From positions 1 through 56,773 of the forward strand of contig CAUAEH010000007.1 in NCBI GenBank assembly GCA_958427975.1: a stretch of 56,773 nt of DNA, read 5' to 3'. This DNA comes from an uncultured Collinsella sp. (GTDB lineage Bacteria > Actinomycetota > Coriobacteriia > Coriobacteriales > Coriobacteriaceae). Positions 40,109-47,896 of this stretch are shown piece by piece. Under the pieces are notes generated by a model, which had not been told where the DNA came from, ran no database searches, and saw only the letters and a program-made list of their open reading frames with translations. Position numbers and translations under genes: made by a program. The stretch's first letter is position 1. The number at the start of each line of letters is the position of its first letter.

Positions 40109-41398
40109 TTAGCGAATGTTGTAGAACGCGGCCTTGCCGGCGTAGCGCGCGCTGCCCTCGAGCTCGTCCTCGATGCGGATGAGCTGGTTGTACTTGGCGA
40201 TACGGTCGCTGCGGCACGGGGCGCCCGACTTGATCTGGCCGGCGTTGACGCCCACGACCAGGTCGGCGATCGTGGAGTCCTCGGTCTCGCCGGAACGGTG
40301 GCTCACGATGCAGGCGTAACCAGCCTCCTTGGCGGTCTCGATGGCCTCGAGCGACTCGGTGAGTGTGCCGATCTGGTTGACCTTGACCAGGATCGCGTTG
40401 GCGGCGCCCAGCTCGATACCCTTCTTGAGGCGCTCGGTGTTGGTGACGAACAGGTCGTCGCCCACCAGCTGCACCTTGTTGCCAATGCGACGGGTAAGCT
40501 CGACCCAGCCGTCCCAGTCCTCCTCGGCCATGCCGTCCTCGATGGAGATGATGGGATAGGTGTCGACGAGCTTCTCCCAGTAATCGACCATCTGGGCGCT
40601 CGTGTACTCAACGCCCTCGTCCTTGAGCTCATACATGCCGGTCTCGGCGTTGTAGAACTCGGTCGAGGCCGGGTCCATGGCGTACATGAAGTCGACGCCG
40701 GGCTTAAAGCCAGCCTTCTCGACGGCCTTGGTGATGTACTCGAACGGCTCGGCATTGGTCTTAAGGTTGGGGGCAAAGCCGCCCTCGTCGCCCACGCCGC
40801 CGCCTAGGCCGGCCTCGTGCAGCACGCCCTTGAGGGTGTGGTAGACCTCGGCGCACCAACGCAGGCCCTCGGCAAAGCTCGGGGCGCCCACCGGCATGAT
40901 CATGAACTCCTGGAAGTCGACGTTATTGTCGGCATGCACACCGCCGTTGAGGATGTTCATCATGGGCGTGGGCAGCAGGCGGGCATTGACGCCGCCCAGG
41001 TACTGGTACAGCGACAGGCCCGCCGACTCGGCTGCGGCGCGGGCAACGGCCAGCGACACGCCCAGGATGGCGTTGGCGCCGAGCTTGGTCTTGTTGGGCG
41101 TACCGTCCGCGGCAATCAGCGCGGCATCGACGGCGCGCTGGTCGAAGGCGTCGAGGCCCACGACGGCGTTAGCGCACTCGTTGTTAACGTGCTCGACGGC
41201 CTGCGAGACGCCCTTGCCCAGGTAGCGACCCTTGTCGCCGTCGCGCAGCTCGCAGGCCTCAAAGGCGCCGGTCGAAGCGCCCGAAGGCACCATTGCGCGG
41301 CCGAAGCTGCCATCCTCGAGCACGACCTCGACCTCGACAGTGGGATTGCCGCGGCTGTCGAGCACTTCGCGACCGTAGACGTCCAAAATATCGCTCAT
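40109..41398 (-). CDS. eno: Enolase (phosphopyruvate hydratase)
   Basis: Converts 2-phosphoglycerate to phosphoenolpyruvate in glycolysis. The length of 429 residues is standard. Visible motifs include YGREVLDSRGNPTVEVEV, GASTGAFEACELRDGD, LGANAILGVSLAVARAAA, the metal-binding SIEDGMAEEDW, VGDDLFVTN, LVKVNQIGTLTE, and the signature SHRSGETEDSTIADLVVG. The ATG at 41398 has GAGAGGGAGACAAC upstream. It ends in its own terminator. Confidence 0.98.
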   Translation of the reverse strand: MSDILDVYGREVLDSRGNPTVEVEVVLEDGSFGRAMVPSGASTGAFEACELRDGDKGRYLGKGVSQAVEHVNNECANAVVGLDAFDQRAVDAALIAADGTPNKTKLGANAILGVSLAVARAAAESAGLSLYQYLGGVNARLLPTPMMNILNGGVHADNNVDFQEFMIMPVGAPSFAEGLRWCAEVYHTLKGVLHEAGLGGGVGDEGGFAPNLKTNAEPFEYITKAVEKAGFKPGVDFMYAMDPASTEFYNAETGMYELKDEGVEYTSAQMVDYWEKLVDTYPIISIEDGMAEEDWDGWVELTRRIGNKVQLVGDDLFVTNTERLKKGIELGAANAILVKVNQIGTLTESLEAIETAKEAGYACIVSHRSGETEDSTIADLVVGVNAGQIKSGAPCRSDRIAKYNQLIRIEDELEGSARYAGKAAFYNIR

Positions 41399-41548
41399 GT
41401 TGTCTCCCTCTCACTTGGAAACGGGTTGAATGCTTGGCGACACGGCATTGCGCCAATGTGGCACTTTGGTTTGCAAGTTAGCCTTGTCGCACTTTTTGCA
41501 TTATGCCCTAAGTTAGCCGAGGGATACAATTGTTTTTCGAAAAATTTA

Positions 41549-41585
41549 GCGGGAACGATGAGGCATGTCAGCCCGTCGTTCCCGC
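41549..41585 (-). terminator. Terminator of the mazG operon
   Basis: GCGGGAACGA (41549-41558) and TCGTTCCCGC (41576-41585) pair perfectly; the minus strand then reads TAAATTTTTCG. It starts a few bases after the mazG stop. Confidence 0.85.
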
Positions 41586-41589
41586 AGTC

Positions 41590-42450
41590 TTACTCCTCTG
41601 CCTTGGCGGCATCCCAGAGGTCGTTGAGGCCGTGGGTCGAAAGCTCAGCCAGATCTACATGAGCGTTGGCCGCCATCTGCTCCATCGCGGCCCAACGGCG
41701 GCGGAACTTTGCCGTGCTGGCACGCAGGGCGCTCTCGGCGTCGATTCCCTCCTTGCGCGCAACGTTGACCAGGGCAAAGAGCAGGTCGCCAAACTCCATC
41801 TCGCGCTCGGGCGTTCCGGGGGCCTCGGCCTCAAACTCGGCACGCTCCTCGACGACCTCGTCCCACACATCCTGGACCGTCTCCCACTCAAAGCCCACGG
41901 CAGCCGCCTTGCGCGACACCTTCTGCGCCTGCATCAGCGCCGGCAGATGCGTGGGCACGCCGTCGAGCAGGCCCTCGGGCGCAGCTTCGCCCGCTGCCAC
42001 GGCCTTGTCCTTGGCAGCCTTCTCGGCAAGCTTGACCTCGTCCCAGATCTTGAGCACCTCGTCGGAGTTGTTGGCATCCGCATCACCAAACACGTGCGGA
42101 TGACGGCGAATGAGCTTGGCGTCGATATCGCGCGCCACGTCGGCCAGCGTAAACTCGCCGGCGTCCGCCGCGATCTGCGCATGCAACACTACCTGCATGA
42201 GCACGTCGCCCAGCTCCTCGCGCAGGTGCGCCGCATCATCGGCCTCGATGCAGTCGAGCGCCTCGTAGGCTTCCTCGATCATGTTCTTGCCAATGCTCTG
42301 ATGCGTCTGTTCGCGGTCCCACGGGCAGCCATCGGGCTGACGCAGGCGCCAGATGGTCTGCACCAGATGCTGCAGCTCGGCCGACGCGTCGACCAGCGTG
42401 GACAGGCCGCGCGAACCCTCGTCATTTTGCTGAGCCATATGCTCGGCCAT
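41590..42450 (-). CDS. mazG: Nucleoside triphosphate pyrophosphohydrolase
   Basis: Two tandem MazG domains in 286 residues; hydrolyses NTPs and dNTPs to NMP and PPi as a house-cleaning enzyme. Domain 1 has LRQPDGCPWDREQTHQSIGKNMIEEAYEALDCIE with REELGDVLMQVVLHAQIA. Domain 2 has VGFEWETVQDVWDEVVEERAEFE and MEFGDLLFALVNVARKEGID. The ATG at 42450 follows AGGAGG and lies two bases after the stop of the upstream phosphodiesterase gene; the longer frame to 42558 is antisense-like extension. Confidence 0.95.
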   Translation of the reverse strand: MAEHMAQQNDEGSRGLSTLVDASAELQHLVQTIWRLRQPDGCPWDREQTHQSIGKNMIEEAYEALDCIEADDAAHLREELGDVLMQVVLHAQIAADAGEFTLADVARDIDAKLIRRHPHVFGDADANNSDEVLKIWDEVKLAEKAAKDKAVAAGEAAPEGLLDGVPTHLPALMQAQKVSRKAAAVGFEWETVQDVWDEVVEERAEFEAEAPGTPEREMEFGDLLFALVNVARKEGIDAESALRASTAKFRRRWAAMEQMAANAHVDLAELSTHGLNDLWDAAKAEE

Positions 42451-42452
42451 GG

Positions 42453-43001
42453 TTAGTCCTCCTCCAGGATCACATGGCGGAACGCGCCGTCCTCGTAGAT
42501 GCCGTAGCTGTGCGTGCCATCCTTGGGAATGCTCACGCTGCCGGGGTTGAAGAGCCACAGGCCCGGGTGCGCGGCGCTTTCCTCGTTAACCTTGATGTGC
42601 GTGTGGCCGTAGACGAGCGCGGAACCCTCGGGCAGCGCGGGCGCGTGGTCGACGCTGTTGTGCATACCGGCGCCAAAAACGTGGCCGTGCGTCAGGAACA
42701 GTTCACGTCCGGTCTCGTCGAATAGTGTGGCGTAGTCGGCCATGACGGGGAAGTCGAGGACCATCTGGTCGACCTCGGCGTCGCAGTTGCCGCGCACCGC
42801 GATGATGCGGTCGGCCAGGGCGTTGAGCAGCGGAATCACGCGCTTGGGGGCATAGTCGCGCGGCAGGTCGTTACGCGGGCCGTGGTAGAGCAGGTCGCCC
42901 AGCAGCACAATGCGGTCGGGCTGTTCGGATTCGATGGCAGTGCAGAGGTGCTCGGCCCAGTATGCCGAGCCATGGATGTCGGAAGCGATGAGGTATTTCA
43001 T
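42453..43001 (-). CDS. YfcE/MJ0936-family metallophosphodiesterase
   Basis: 182 residues from the ATG at 43001 (AAAGGA seven bases upstream). Metallophosphoesterase motifs are MKYLIASDIHGSA, VLLGDLLYHGPRN, AVRGNCDAEVD, LTHGHVFG and YGHTHI. E. coli YfcE is a manganese-dependent phosphodiesterase with broad activity; the physiological substrate is unknown. It precedes mazG with two bases between the genes, suggesting joint nucleotide house-cleaning. Confidence 0.92.
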   Translation of the reverse strand: MKYLIASDIHGSAYWAEHLCTAIESEQPDRIVLLGDLLYHGPRNDLPRDYAPKRVIPLLNALADRIIAVRGNCDAEVDQMVLDFPVMADYATLFDETGRELFLTHGHVFGAGMHNSVDHAPALPEGSALVYGHTHIKVNEESAAHPGLWLFNPGSVSIPKDGTHSYGIYEDGAFRHVILEED

Positions 43002-43057
43002 GGGGAGTCCTTTCGGGTGGGGTTGATGGGGCTGGGCGCGGCGTGCCACCGGCCGCG

Positions 43058-43543
43058 TTACTCAAATCGCAGTGCCGAGGCTTGTGCCGCCTGCATCACG
43101 CGCTGGAGCGGCACGCTATGCTCGCGAGCAAGACGGGCGCAGTCTTCGTACTCGGGAGCCGCACGCTCACTGCCGTCGGGCAGGGTGGCTACTTTGACGG
43201 CCACCTCGCCCCAAGGCGTCGCCACCTGCTCAAAACGACGCGGCAGACAGACGCGCTCCATAACTTGGCGGCGGATGCCGTTGGTCGTGGTTTCCAAAAA
43301 GATAATCGTCTGTAGGCGCTCGATATCCTCATGCGAGCAGATCACCTGCAACTGCCATCCGGGGCGGCCCTTTTTGCAGTAAAGCGGCAACCAATGCACC
43401 TCGCGGGCGCCGGCCTTGCGCAGGCAATCGGCAGCGTAGGCAAGCACCTCGGGCGACGCATCGTCGATGTCGCACTCTAGCTTGACGATGGTCTCGGGCG
43501 CATCGGTCTCACGGGACAGCGGAGATGTACTTCCACGTTGCAT
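43058..43543 (-). CDS. Stand-alone LarC C-terminal domain (nickel-pincer cofactor synthesis)
   Basis: 161 residues from the ATG at 43543 (AAAGGAT upstream). The sequence ETIVKLECDIDDASPEVLAYAADCLRKAGAREVHWLPLYCKKGRPGWQLQVICSHEDIERLQTIIF... is typical of the C-terminal (LarC2, DUF111) domain of LarC. LarC is the CTP-dependent nickel insertase that makes the cofactor of lactate racemase. Full-length LarC has about 400 residues; the N-terminal half is absent here and upstream lies only a divergent gene. No larA, larB or larE is in the window. It may be an orphan domain with another role or part of a split LarC. Confidence 0.8.
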   Translation of the reverse strand: MQRGSTSPLSRETDAPETIVKLECDIDDASPEVLAYAADCLRKAGAREVHWLPLYCKKGRPGWQLQVICSHEDIERLQTIIFLETTTNGIRRQVMERVCLPRRFEQVATPWGEVAVKVATLPDGSERAAPEYEDCARLAREHSVPLQRVMQAAQASALRFE

Positions 43544-43654
43544 ACGGTCCGGATCCTTTCCGCACGGGCTCGTTTTATTCACCCAAACGCTAGCACATCG
43601 GACGTGGCACAGGCGTGACTTTCGTCCGTCGCCGCCCTCGCCCCTATCCAAACG

Positions 43655-43709
43655 TGTACGTCAGCCTCCAAACATGTCATTTTTTGTCGGTTTTGGAGGC
43701 TGACGTACA
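43655..43709. repeat. Perfect 18-bp inverted repeat upstream of the PHP phosphatase
   Basis: TGTACGTCAGCCTCCAAA (43655-43672) and its exact complement (43692-43709) flank a 19-nt loop containing TTTTTT. It lies between divergent genes (larC-like and PHP phosphatase). It is a candidate operator or a further extragenic palindrome family, present once in this window. Confidence 0.8.
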
Positions 43710-43836
43710 TGTTTTGAGAGCGCAAGCGAGGCCGCGCCGCGCAGCCTTTCCGAACGATTTCGGCACCCCGCGCGTACGACGCGCCGAGGCTGCGCCATTA
43801 CAATGGAGCGGATTCGCCAAATGCAAAGGAGCCGCT

Positions 43837-44748
43837 ATGCCTATGTGCCCGCTGGTCGATTGCCATACCCACACCTCGTTTTCGGACGGCCATGCCTCAT
43901 TTGAGGACAACGTCCGCGCCGCTGCCGCCGCCGGCTGCCGCGTCATGGTCTCGACCGACCATCTCACCCTGCCCGCCAGCATGGACGCCAGCTGCGAAGT
44001 GCAGGTTGTCGAGGGCGACTTGCCGGCACATCGTCTGGCCTTTGAGGACGCCCGCAAGCTTGCCGCGCAGATTGCGCCGGAGCTCGAGCTTATCTATGGC
44101 TTTGAATGCGATTGGTACGAGGGCTGCGAGCCTTTGGTTGAGCGCTGGTCCCAGGGCGCCGTCGTACGTCTGGGCAGTGTGCATTGGATTGGCAACCCCG
44201 GCGATATTGCGGCCGGCGCTGCGGGCACGGCGGGGACAGAAAACGTCGCTCGCCCCGATACGCCCGATTCCCTTTGCGGTTGGATCGACGACGACACCAA
44301 CCTGCACGTTTGGGAAAACTTAGGCGTGCGCGGCGTGTGGGAGCGCTACGTCGACGACTGGTGCCGTGCTTGCGAAAGCTCACTCAACTTTGATGTAATG
44401 GCCCACCCCGACCTAGTCATGCGCTTTTCGAAGGAGGGCTTTGCACCCGACTTTGACCCCGCGCCGTTTTGGCAGCAGATGGCCGAATGCGCCCACGATA
44501 CGGGTCGTCGCGTTGAGGTCTCGACCGCCGCACCGCGCAAGGGGCTCGATGACTATTACCCCTCGACGGGGCTGTTGCGTTGCTTCGCCCACGCCGAGGT
44601 ACCCATCACCTTTGGCTCGGACGCGCACCGCGCCTGCGATATTTGCTGGAACACCCGCGAGGCTCAGGCCCACGCCTACGACTGCGGCTATCGAACCTTC
44701 GACATCCCCCACCTCACCGGCGAATGGGAGTCCACGCCCCTCGCCTAG
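43837..44748 (+). CDS. PHP-family histidinol-phosphatase
   Basis: 303 residues from the ATG at 43837 (AAAGGA six bases upstream). PHP metal-site motifs are VDCHTHTSFSDGH (7-19), STDHL, YGFECDWYEG, GSVHWIG, DVMAHPDLVMRF, EVSTAAPRKG and TFGSDAHRA. It resembles HisJ/HisK histidinol-phosphate phosphatases. The convergent his operon encodes only a monofunctional HisB dehydratase, so this gene probably provides the missing histidinol-phosphate phosphatase step. Confidence 0.85.
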   Translation: MPMCPLVDCHTHTSFSDGHASFEDNVRAAAAAGCRVMVSTDHLTLPASMDASCEVQVVEGDLPAHRLAFEDARKLAAQIAPELELIYGFECDWYEGCEPLVERWSQGAVVRLGSVHWIGNPGDIAAGAAGTAGTENVARPDTPDSLCGWIDDDTNLHVWENLGVRGVWERYVDDWCRACESSLNFDVMAHPDLVMRFSKEGFAPDFDPAPFWQQMAECAHDTGRRVEVSTAAPRKGLDDYYPSTGLLRCFAHAEVPITFGSDAHRACDICWNTREAQAHAYDCGYRTFDIPHLTGEWESTPLA

Positions 44749-44760
44749 CCATCCCTTCAT

Positions 44761-44829
44761 AAGTTGCGGTGAAATAGGGATTGTTTTGCCTGATGAAGCA
44801 CTTAAACAGTCCCTATTTCACCGCAACTT
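44761..44829. repeat. AAGTTGCGGTG-type inverted repeat, copy 3
   Basis: AAGTTGCGGTGAAATAGGGA (44761-44780) and its complement ending at 44829 give 23-bp arms with one mismatch and a 23-nt loop. It lies between the convergent phosphatase and hisE genes, where it could terminate both transcripts. Confidence 0.85.
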
Positions 44830-44851
44830 CCATGACTCCGTTACACCAACA

Positions 44852-44899
44852 AAGACTGTCCCAAACGACTAGTCGTTTAAGAACGTCCCCAATGACTAG
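44852..44899. repeat. Intergenic repeat with ACTAGTC cores, copy 2, supplying the hisE stop
   Basis: Reverse complement of 14048-14095 with about five or six differences. It contains a perfect 16-bp palindrome AAACGACTAGTCGTTT (44863-44878). Its edge overlaps the hisE stop codon (44896-44898), so the element appears to have inserted at the very end of the gene. Confidence 0.75.
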
Positions 44900-45213
44900 T
44901 GGCGGCGAGCGTTGAGTTCGCCGGCCAGTTCGTCGAGGGTGATACCGTAGCGTTCGAGCGTTACGAGCAGGTGGTAGACCAGGTCGCCGGCCTCGTAGCG
45001 GATGTGGTCGTGATCGTTATCCTTGCAGGCCATGATGACCTCGCTCGCCTCCTCGGCAAGCTTCTTGAGCAGCTCGTCCTCGACGTCGGTCAACAGACGA
45101 GCGGTGTAGCTCTCCTGTGGCGACGCATCGCGACGACCGTGAATCACCTCGGCCAGACCCGTCAGCGTCTCGCCGATATTTCCATCCTGAACATTTGCGG
45201 TGCGCACACCCAT
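44896..45213 (-). CDS. hisE: Phosphoribosyl-ATP pyrophosphatase
   Basis: Second step of histidine synthesis: PR-ATP to PR-AMP and PPi. 105 residues, all helical MazG-like fold, with YTARLLTDVEDELLKKLAEEASEVIMACKDNDHDHIRYEAGDLVYHLLVTLERYGITLDELAGEL. The Glu/Asp metal ligands (EEASE, EAGD) are present. GGAAAGGATT precedes the ATG. It is the last gene of the his operon, 46 bp after hisI. The last codons and stop run into a repeat element. Confidence 0.95.
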   Translation of the reverse strand: MGVRTANVQDGNIGETLTGLAEVIHGRRDASPQESYTARLLTDVEDELLKKLAEEASEVIMACKDNDHDHIRYEAGDLVYHLLVTLERYGITLDELAGELNARRH

Positions 45214-45259
45214 AGTTCAATCCTTTCCGTTTTACCGAGCGCCCAACAGGACGCCCGCC

Positions 45260-45589
45260 TTAGGCGAGTTTCTTAAAGAAGCAGGTACGGTTGCCGGTGT
45301 GGCAAGCCGGGCCCGGAGAGTCAACCTTGACCAGCAGCGTATCGCTATCGCAGTCAGTCCAGAGCTCCTTGACCTCCTGCATATTGCCGCTCGTCGCGCC
45401 CTTGTTCCAGAGCTCCTGGCGGCTGCGACTCCAAAACCACGTGGTCCCGGTCTTGAGCGTCAGCCCCACCGACTCCTCGTTCATCCAAGCAACCATAAGC
45501 ACCTCACCGGTGTCAAATTGCTGAACCACACAAGGAATCAGCCCACGGGCGTCGTATTTGAGCTCGGACGCAGTTGTCACTTGCTCCAT
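45260..45589 (-). CDS. hisI: Phosphoribosyl-AMP cyclohydrolase
   Basis: Third step of histidine synthesis: zinc-dependent opening of the adenine ring of PR-AMP. 109 residues, monofunctional. Motifs: VVQQFDTGEVLMVAWMNEESVGLTLKTG, WSRSRQELWNKGATSGNMQEV, DCDSDTLLVKV (metal) and PACHTGNRTCFF (zinc Cys/His). The ATG directly follows the hisF stop, giving tight coupling, although the ribosome-binding site is weak. Confidence 0.96.
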   Translation of the reverse strand: MEQVTTASELKYDARGLIPCVVQQFDTGEVLMVAWMNEESVGLTLKTGTTWFWSRSRQELWNKGATSGNMQEVKELWTDCDSDTLLVKVDSPGPACHTGNRTCFFKKLA

Positions 45590-46372
45590 TTAAAAATCCA
45601 ATCTCACGGGAATTCCCTGCGATGCCATATACTCCTTCACCTGGCGGATGCTGAAGGTTCCAAAGTGAAAGACGCTCGCCGCCAGCACGGCGTCGGCTTC
45701 GCCCTCGATCACGCCCTCGGCAAAATGCTCGAGTGTGCCCACGCCGCCGCTCGCAATCACCGGGATCGGCACCGCGCGCGCCACGGCACGGGTGAGTGCC
45801 AGGTCAAAGCCGGCCTTGGTGCCGTCGCGATCCATGCTGGTGAGCAAGATCTCGCCGGCGCCGCGGCGAGCCGCCTCCTCGGCCCACGCCACCGCATCGA
45901 TACCGGTGGCGTTGCGACCGCCCGCCGTGAAGACCTCCCACTTGTCGACGTCCGGCTCACCGGGCAGCCCCACGCGCTTGGCATCGATCGCCACGACCAC
46001 GGCTTGGCTGCCAAACGCCGCGGCGGCCTGGCTGATCAACGACGGATCGCGCACGGCGGCAGAGTTGAGCGACACCTTGTCAGCACCGGCGGCAACCATG
46101 GTGCGCATGCCCGCCAGGTCGCGAAAGCCGCCGCCCACGGTATAGGGAATGGCCAGCTCCTCGGCCGCATGCGCCGCCATCTCGATAGTCGTCGCACGGT
46201 TATCGCTCGTCGCGGTAATGTCCAAAAATACGACCTCGTCCGCACCCTCGCGGTCGTAGGCGCGGGCCAGCTCCACCGGATCGCCAGCATCGCGCAAGCT
46301 CACAAAGTTGACGCCCTTGACCACACGGCCGTCCTTGACGTCCAGGCAGGGAATTACGCGCTTGGTAAGCAT
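45590..46372 (-). CDS. hisF: Imidazole glycerol phosphate synthase, cyclase subunit
   Basis: TIM-barrel partner of HisH that converts PRFAR and ammonia to IGP and AICAR. 260 residues. N-terminal MLTKRVIPCLDVKDGRVVKGVNF with the catalytic Asp, DITATSDNRAT, VGGGFRDLAGM, the second catalytic Asp region AVVVAIDAKRVG, GAGEILLTSMDRDGTKAGFD and IASGGVGTLEHF are all present. It starts three bases after hisA ends. Confidence 0.97.
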   Translation of the reverse strand: MLTKRVIPCLDVKDGRVVKGVNFVSLRDAGDPVELARAYDREGADEVVFLDITATSDNRATTIEMAAHAAEELAIPYTVGGGFRDLAGMRTMVAAGADKVSLNSAAVRDPSLISQAAAAFGSQAVVVAIDAKRVGLPGEPDVDKWEVFTAGGRNATGIDAVAWAEEAARRGAGEILLTSMDRDGTKAGFDLALTRAVARAVPIPVIASGGVGTLEHFAEGVIEGEADAVLAASVFHFGTFSIRQVKEYMASQGIPVRLDF

Positions 46373-46375
46373 GGG

Positions 46376-47119
46376 CTACTCCTCCCCTCGAGCGGCGGCC
46401 AGCGCCTGGGCCAGCGTAAAGTTACCCTCGTAGAGCGCACGACCGGTAATGGCGCCTTCAATCGCGCCCTCACCCACCGCGGCCAGCGCGCGGATGTCGT
46501 CGAGCGTCGAGATACCGCCCGACGCCACGACGGGAAAGCCCGCGACCTGCGCCACATGGCGATACGCCGCCACATCGATGCCCGTCTGCATGCCATCACG
46601 CGCGATGTCGGTATACACCAGATGCTTAAAGCCCAGCTCGGTAAGCTGCGCCACGGCATCGTCGAGTGCCACGCCCGCGCCGTCGCGCCAGCCGTTCACC
46701 TTAACCTGGCCGTCGCGCGCGGCAATGTCGGCGACCAACAGCTCGCCAAAGCCCTGGGCTGCCACCTCGGCAAAACCCGGCTCGGTCACGAGCACGGTGC
46801 CCAGCGCAATGCGGCGAGCACCATAGCCTGCCAGCTCATCGATGCGTGCGAGTGAGCGAACGCCGCCACCCACGTCCACGGACAGACCGTCGACGCCGCA
46901 GATGGCCTTAATCGCCGCCGAGTTGGCAGCGCATGTGTCCTCGTCCTCGCCAAAGGCAGCGGACAGGTCGACGACATGCACCCAGCTTGCGCCCTGCTCG
47001 GCAAACGAGCGGGCGACGGCCACGGGGTCATCGGAATATACCTTGCAGCGGTTGCGGTCGCCGCGCTCCAGGCGCACAACCTTGCCGCCGATCAGATCGA
47101 TTGCGGGAAACAGGATCAT
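46376..47119 (-). CDS. hisA: ProFAR isomerase
   Basis: Phosphoribosylformimino-5-aminoimidazole carboxamide ribotide isomerase, fourth step of the pathway. 247-residue TIM barrel with MILFPAIDLIGGKVVRLERGD, WVHVVDLSAAFG, VDVGGGVRSLARIDELAGYGARRIALGTVL, YTDIARDGMQTGID and VVASGGISTLDDIRAL. The start overlaps the hisH stop by four bases (ATGA). Because of the separate HisF and tryptophan context it is assigned as HisA rather than the dual PriA; PriA activity is not excluded. Confidence 0.95.
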   Translation of the reverse strand: MILFPAIDLIGGKVVRLERGDRNRCKVYSDDPVAVARSFAEQGASWVHVVDLSAAFGEDEDTCAANSAAIKAICGVDGLSVDVGGGVRSLARIDELAGYGARRIALGTVLVTEPGFAEVAAQGFGELLVADIAARDGQVKVNGWRDGAGVALDDAVAQLTELGFKHLVYTDIARDGMQTGIDVAAYRHVAQVAGFPVVASGGISTLDDIRALAAVGEGAIEGAITGRALYEGNFTLAQALAAARGEE

Positions 47120-47817
47120 CGGCCAACCTCCTCGACGATGTTGACGAAGTTCTTAAGGATGCGCTGACCCAGCGCGGAGGATTTCTCGGGATGGAACTGG
47201 CAGCCCCACACGTTGCCATGACGCACGATGCACGGGAAACTCCGCGTATAGTGCGTACGCGCCAACACATCGGCGTCATCGACGTCGTCGGCCACCGCGT
47301 AGCTGTGGGTGAAGTACATGTTGGCGCCCTCGGCAAAACCGGCGAGCAGCGGATCGGCCGCGCCGGCAGGCGTCATGTGCACCTGATCCCAGCCCACGTG
47401 CGGGACCTTCAGTCGGCTCGACTCCAAGCGCGTGCACGAGCCGCACATAATACCCAGGCCATCGACCCAGGGACCGTCAGCCTGTTCGGGAGCGTTTCCG
47501 TCCGCGACCGCGCCCTCGTCCGCCGGCACGCCCTCGTGGCCGCGCTCAAAAAATAGCTGAAGGCCCAGGCAGATGCCGAGCAGCGGAGTTCCAGCGGCGA
47601 CGGCATCGAGCACGGCCGCCTCCTCGCCGCTCTGGCGCATAAAGGCGATCGCGTCATAGAACGCGCCCACGCCCGGGATGACCAGGCCGTCGGCGTTACG
47701 GATCTGCTCCGGATCGTCCGATGTGCAGGCGGCGGCACCGGCGCGCGCAAGCCCGCGCACGACGCTCGACAAGTTGCCCTTGTGGTAGTCGACCACCACA
47801 ATCTTCGGTTCGCCCAC
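47116..47817 (-). CDS. hisH: Imidazole glycerol phosphate synthase, glutaminase subunit
   Basis: Class I glutamine amidotransferase that feeds ammonia to HisF. I start at the GTG at 47817, seven bases after GAGGAGGGG, giving 233 residues beginning VGEPKIVVVDYHKGNLSSV as the family does. Key parts: IPGVGAF (oxyanion), nucleophile in LLGICLGLQLFFERG, and WGCQFHPEKSSALGQR with the His-Glu pair. It is longer than usual because of an insert (HEGVPADEGAVADGNAPEQADGP) after the nucleophile helix. Overlaps hisA by four bases. Confidence 0.95.
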   Translation of the reverse strand: MGEPKIVVVDYHKGNLSSVVRGLARAGAAACTSDDPEQIRNADGLVIPGVGAFYDAIAFMRQSGEEAAVLDAVAAGTPLLGICLGLQLFFERGHEGVPADEGAVADGNAPEQADGPWVDGLGIMCGSCTRLESSRLKVPHVGWDQVHMTPAGAADPLLAGFAEGANMYFTHSYAVADDVDDADVLARTHYTRSFPCIVRHGNVWGCQFHPEKSSALGQRILKNFVNIVEEVGR

Positions 47818-47842
47818 GCGACCCCTCCTCTTCTCATCATCC

Positions 47843-47883
47843 AAAACCACCACAAAGGTGCCTGTCCCCTTCGTGGTGGTTTT
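47843..47883. repeat. Hairpin inside the his operon between hisB and hisH
   Basis: AAAACCACCAC (47843-47853) pairs with GTGGTGGTTTT (47873-47883), extended inwards by AAGG/CCTT after one mismatch; the loop contains TGCCTGTCC. It separates two genes that otherwise have no gap between them in this operon, just ahead of the hisH ribosome-binding site. It may be an inserted palindrome or a partial terminator. Confidence 0.8.
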
Positions 47884-47896
47884 ACCCTTGTGACGG

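Noticed and set aside
45200..46855. 551-codon plus-strand frame
   Set aside because: Antisense to hisI, hisF and hisA, all of which are intact.
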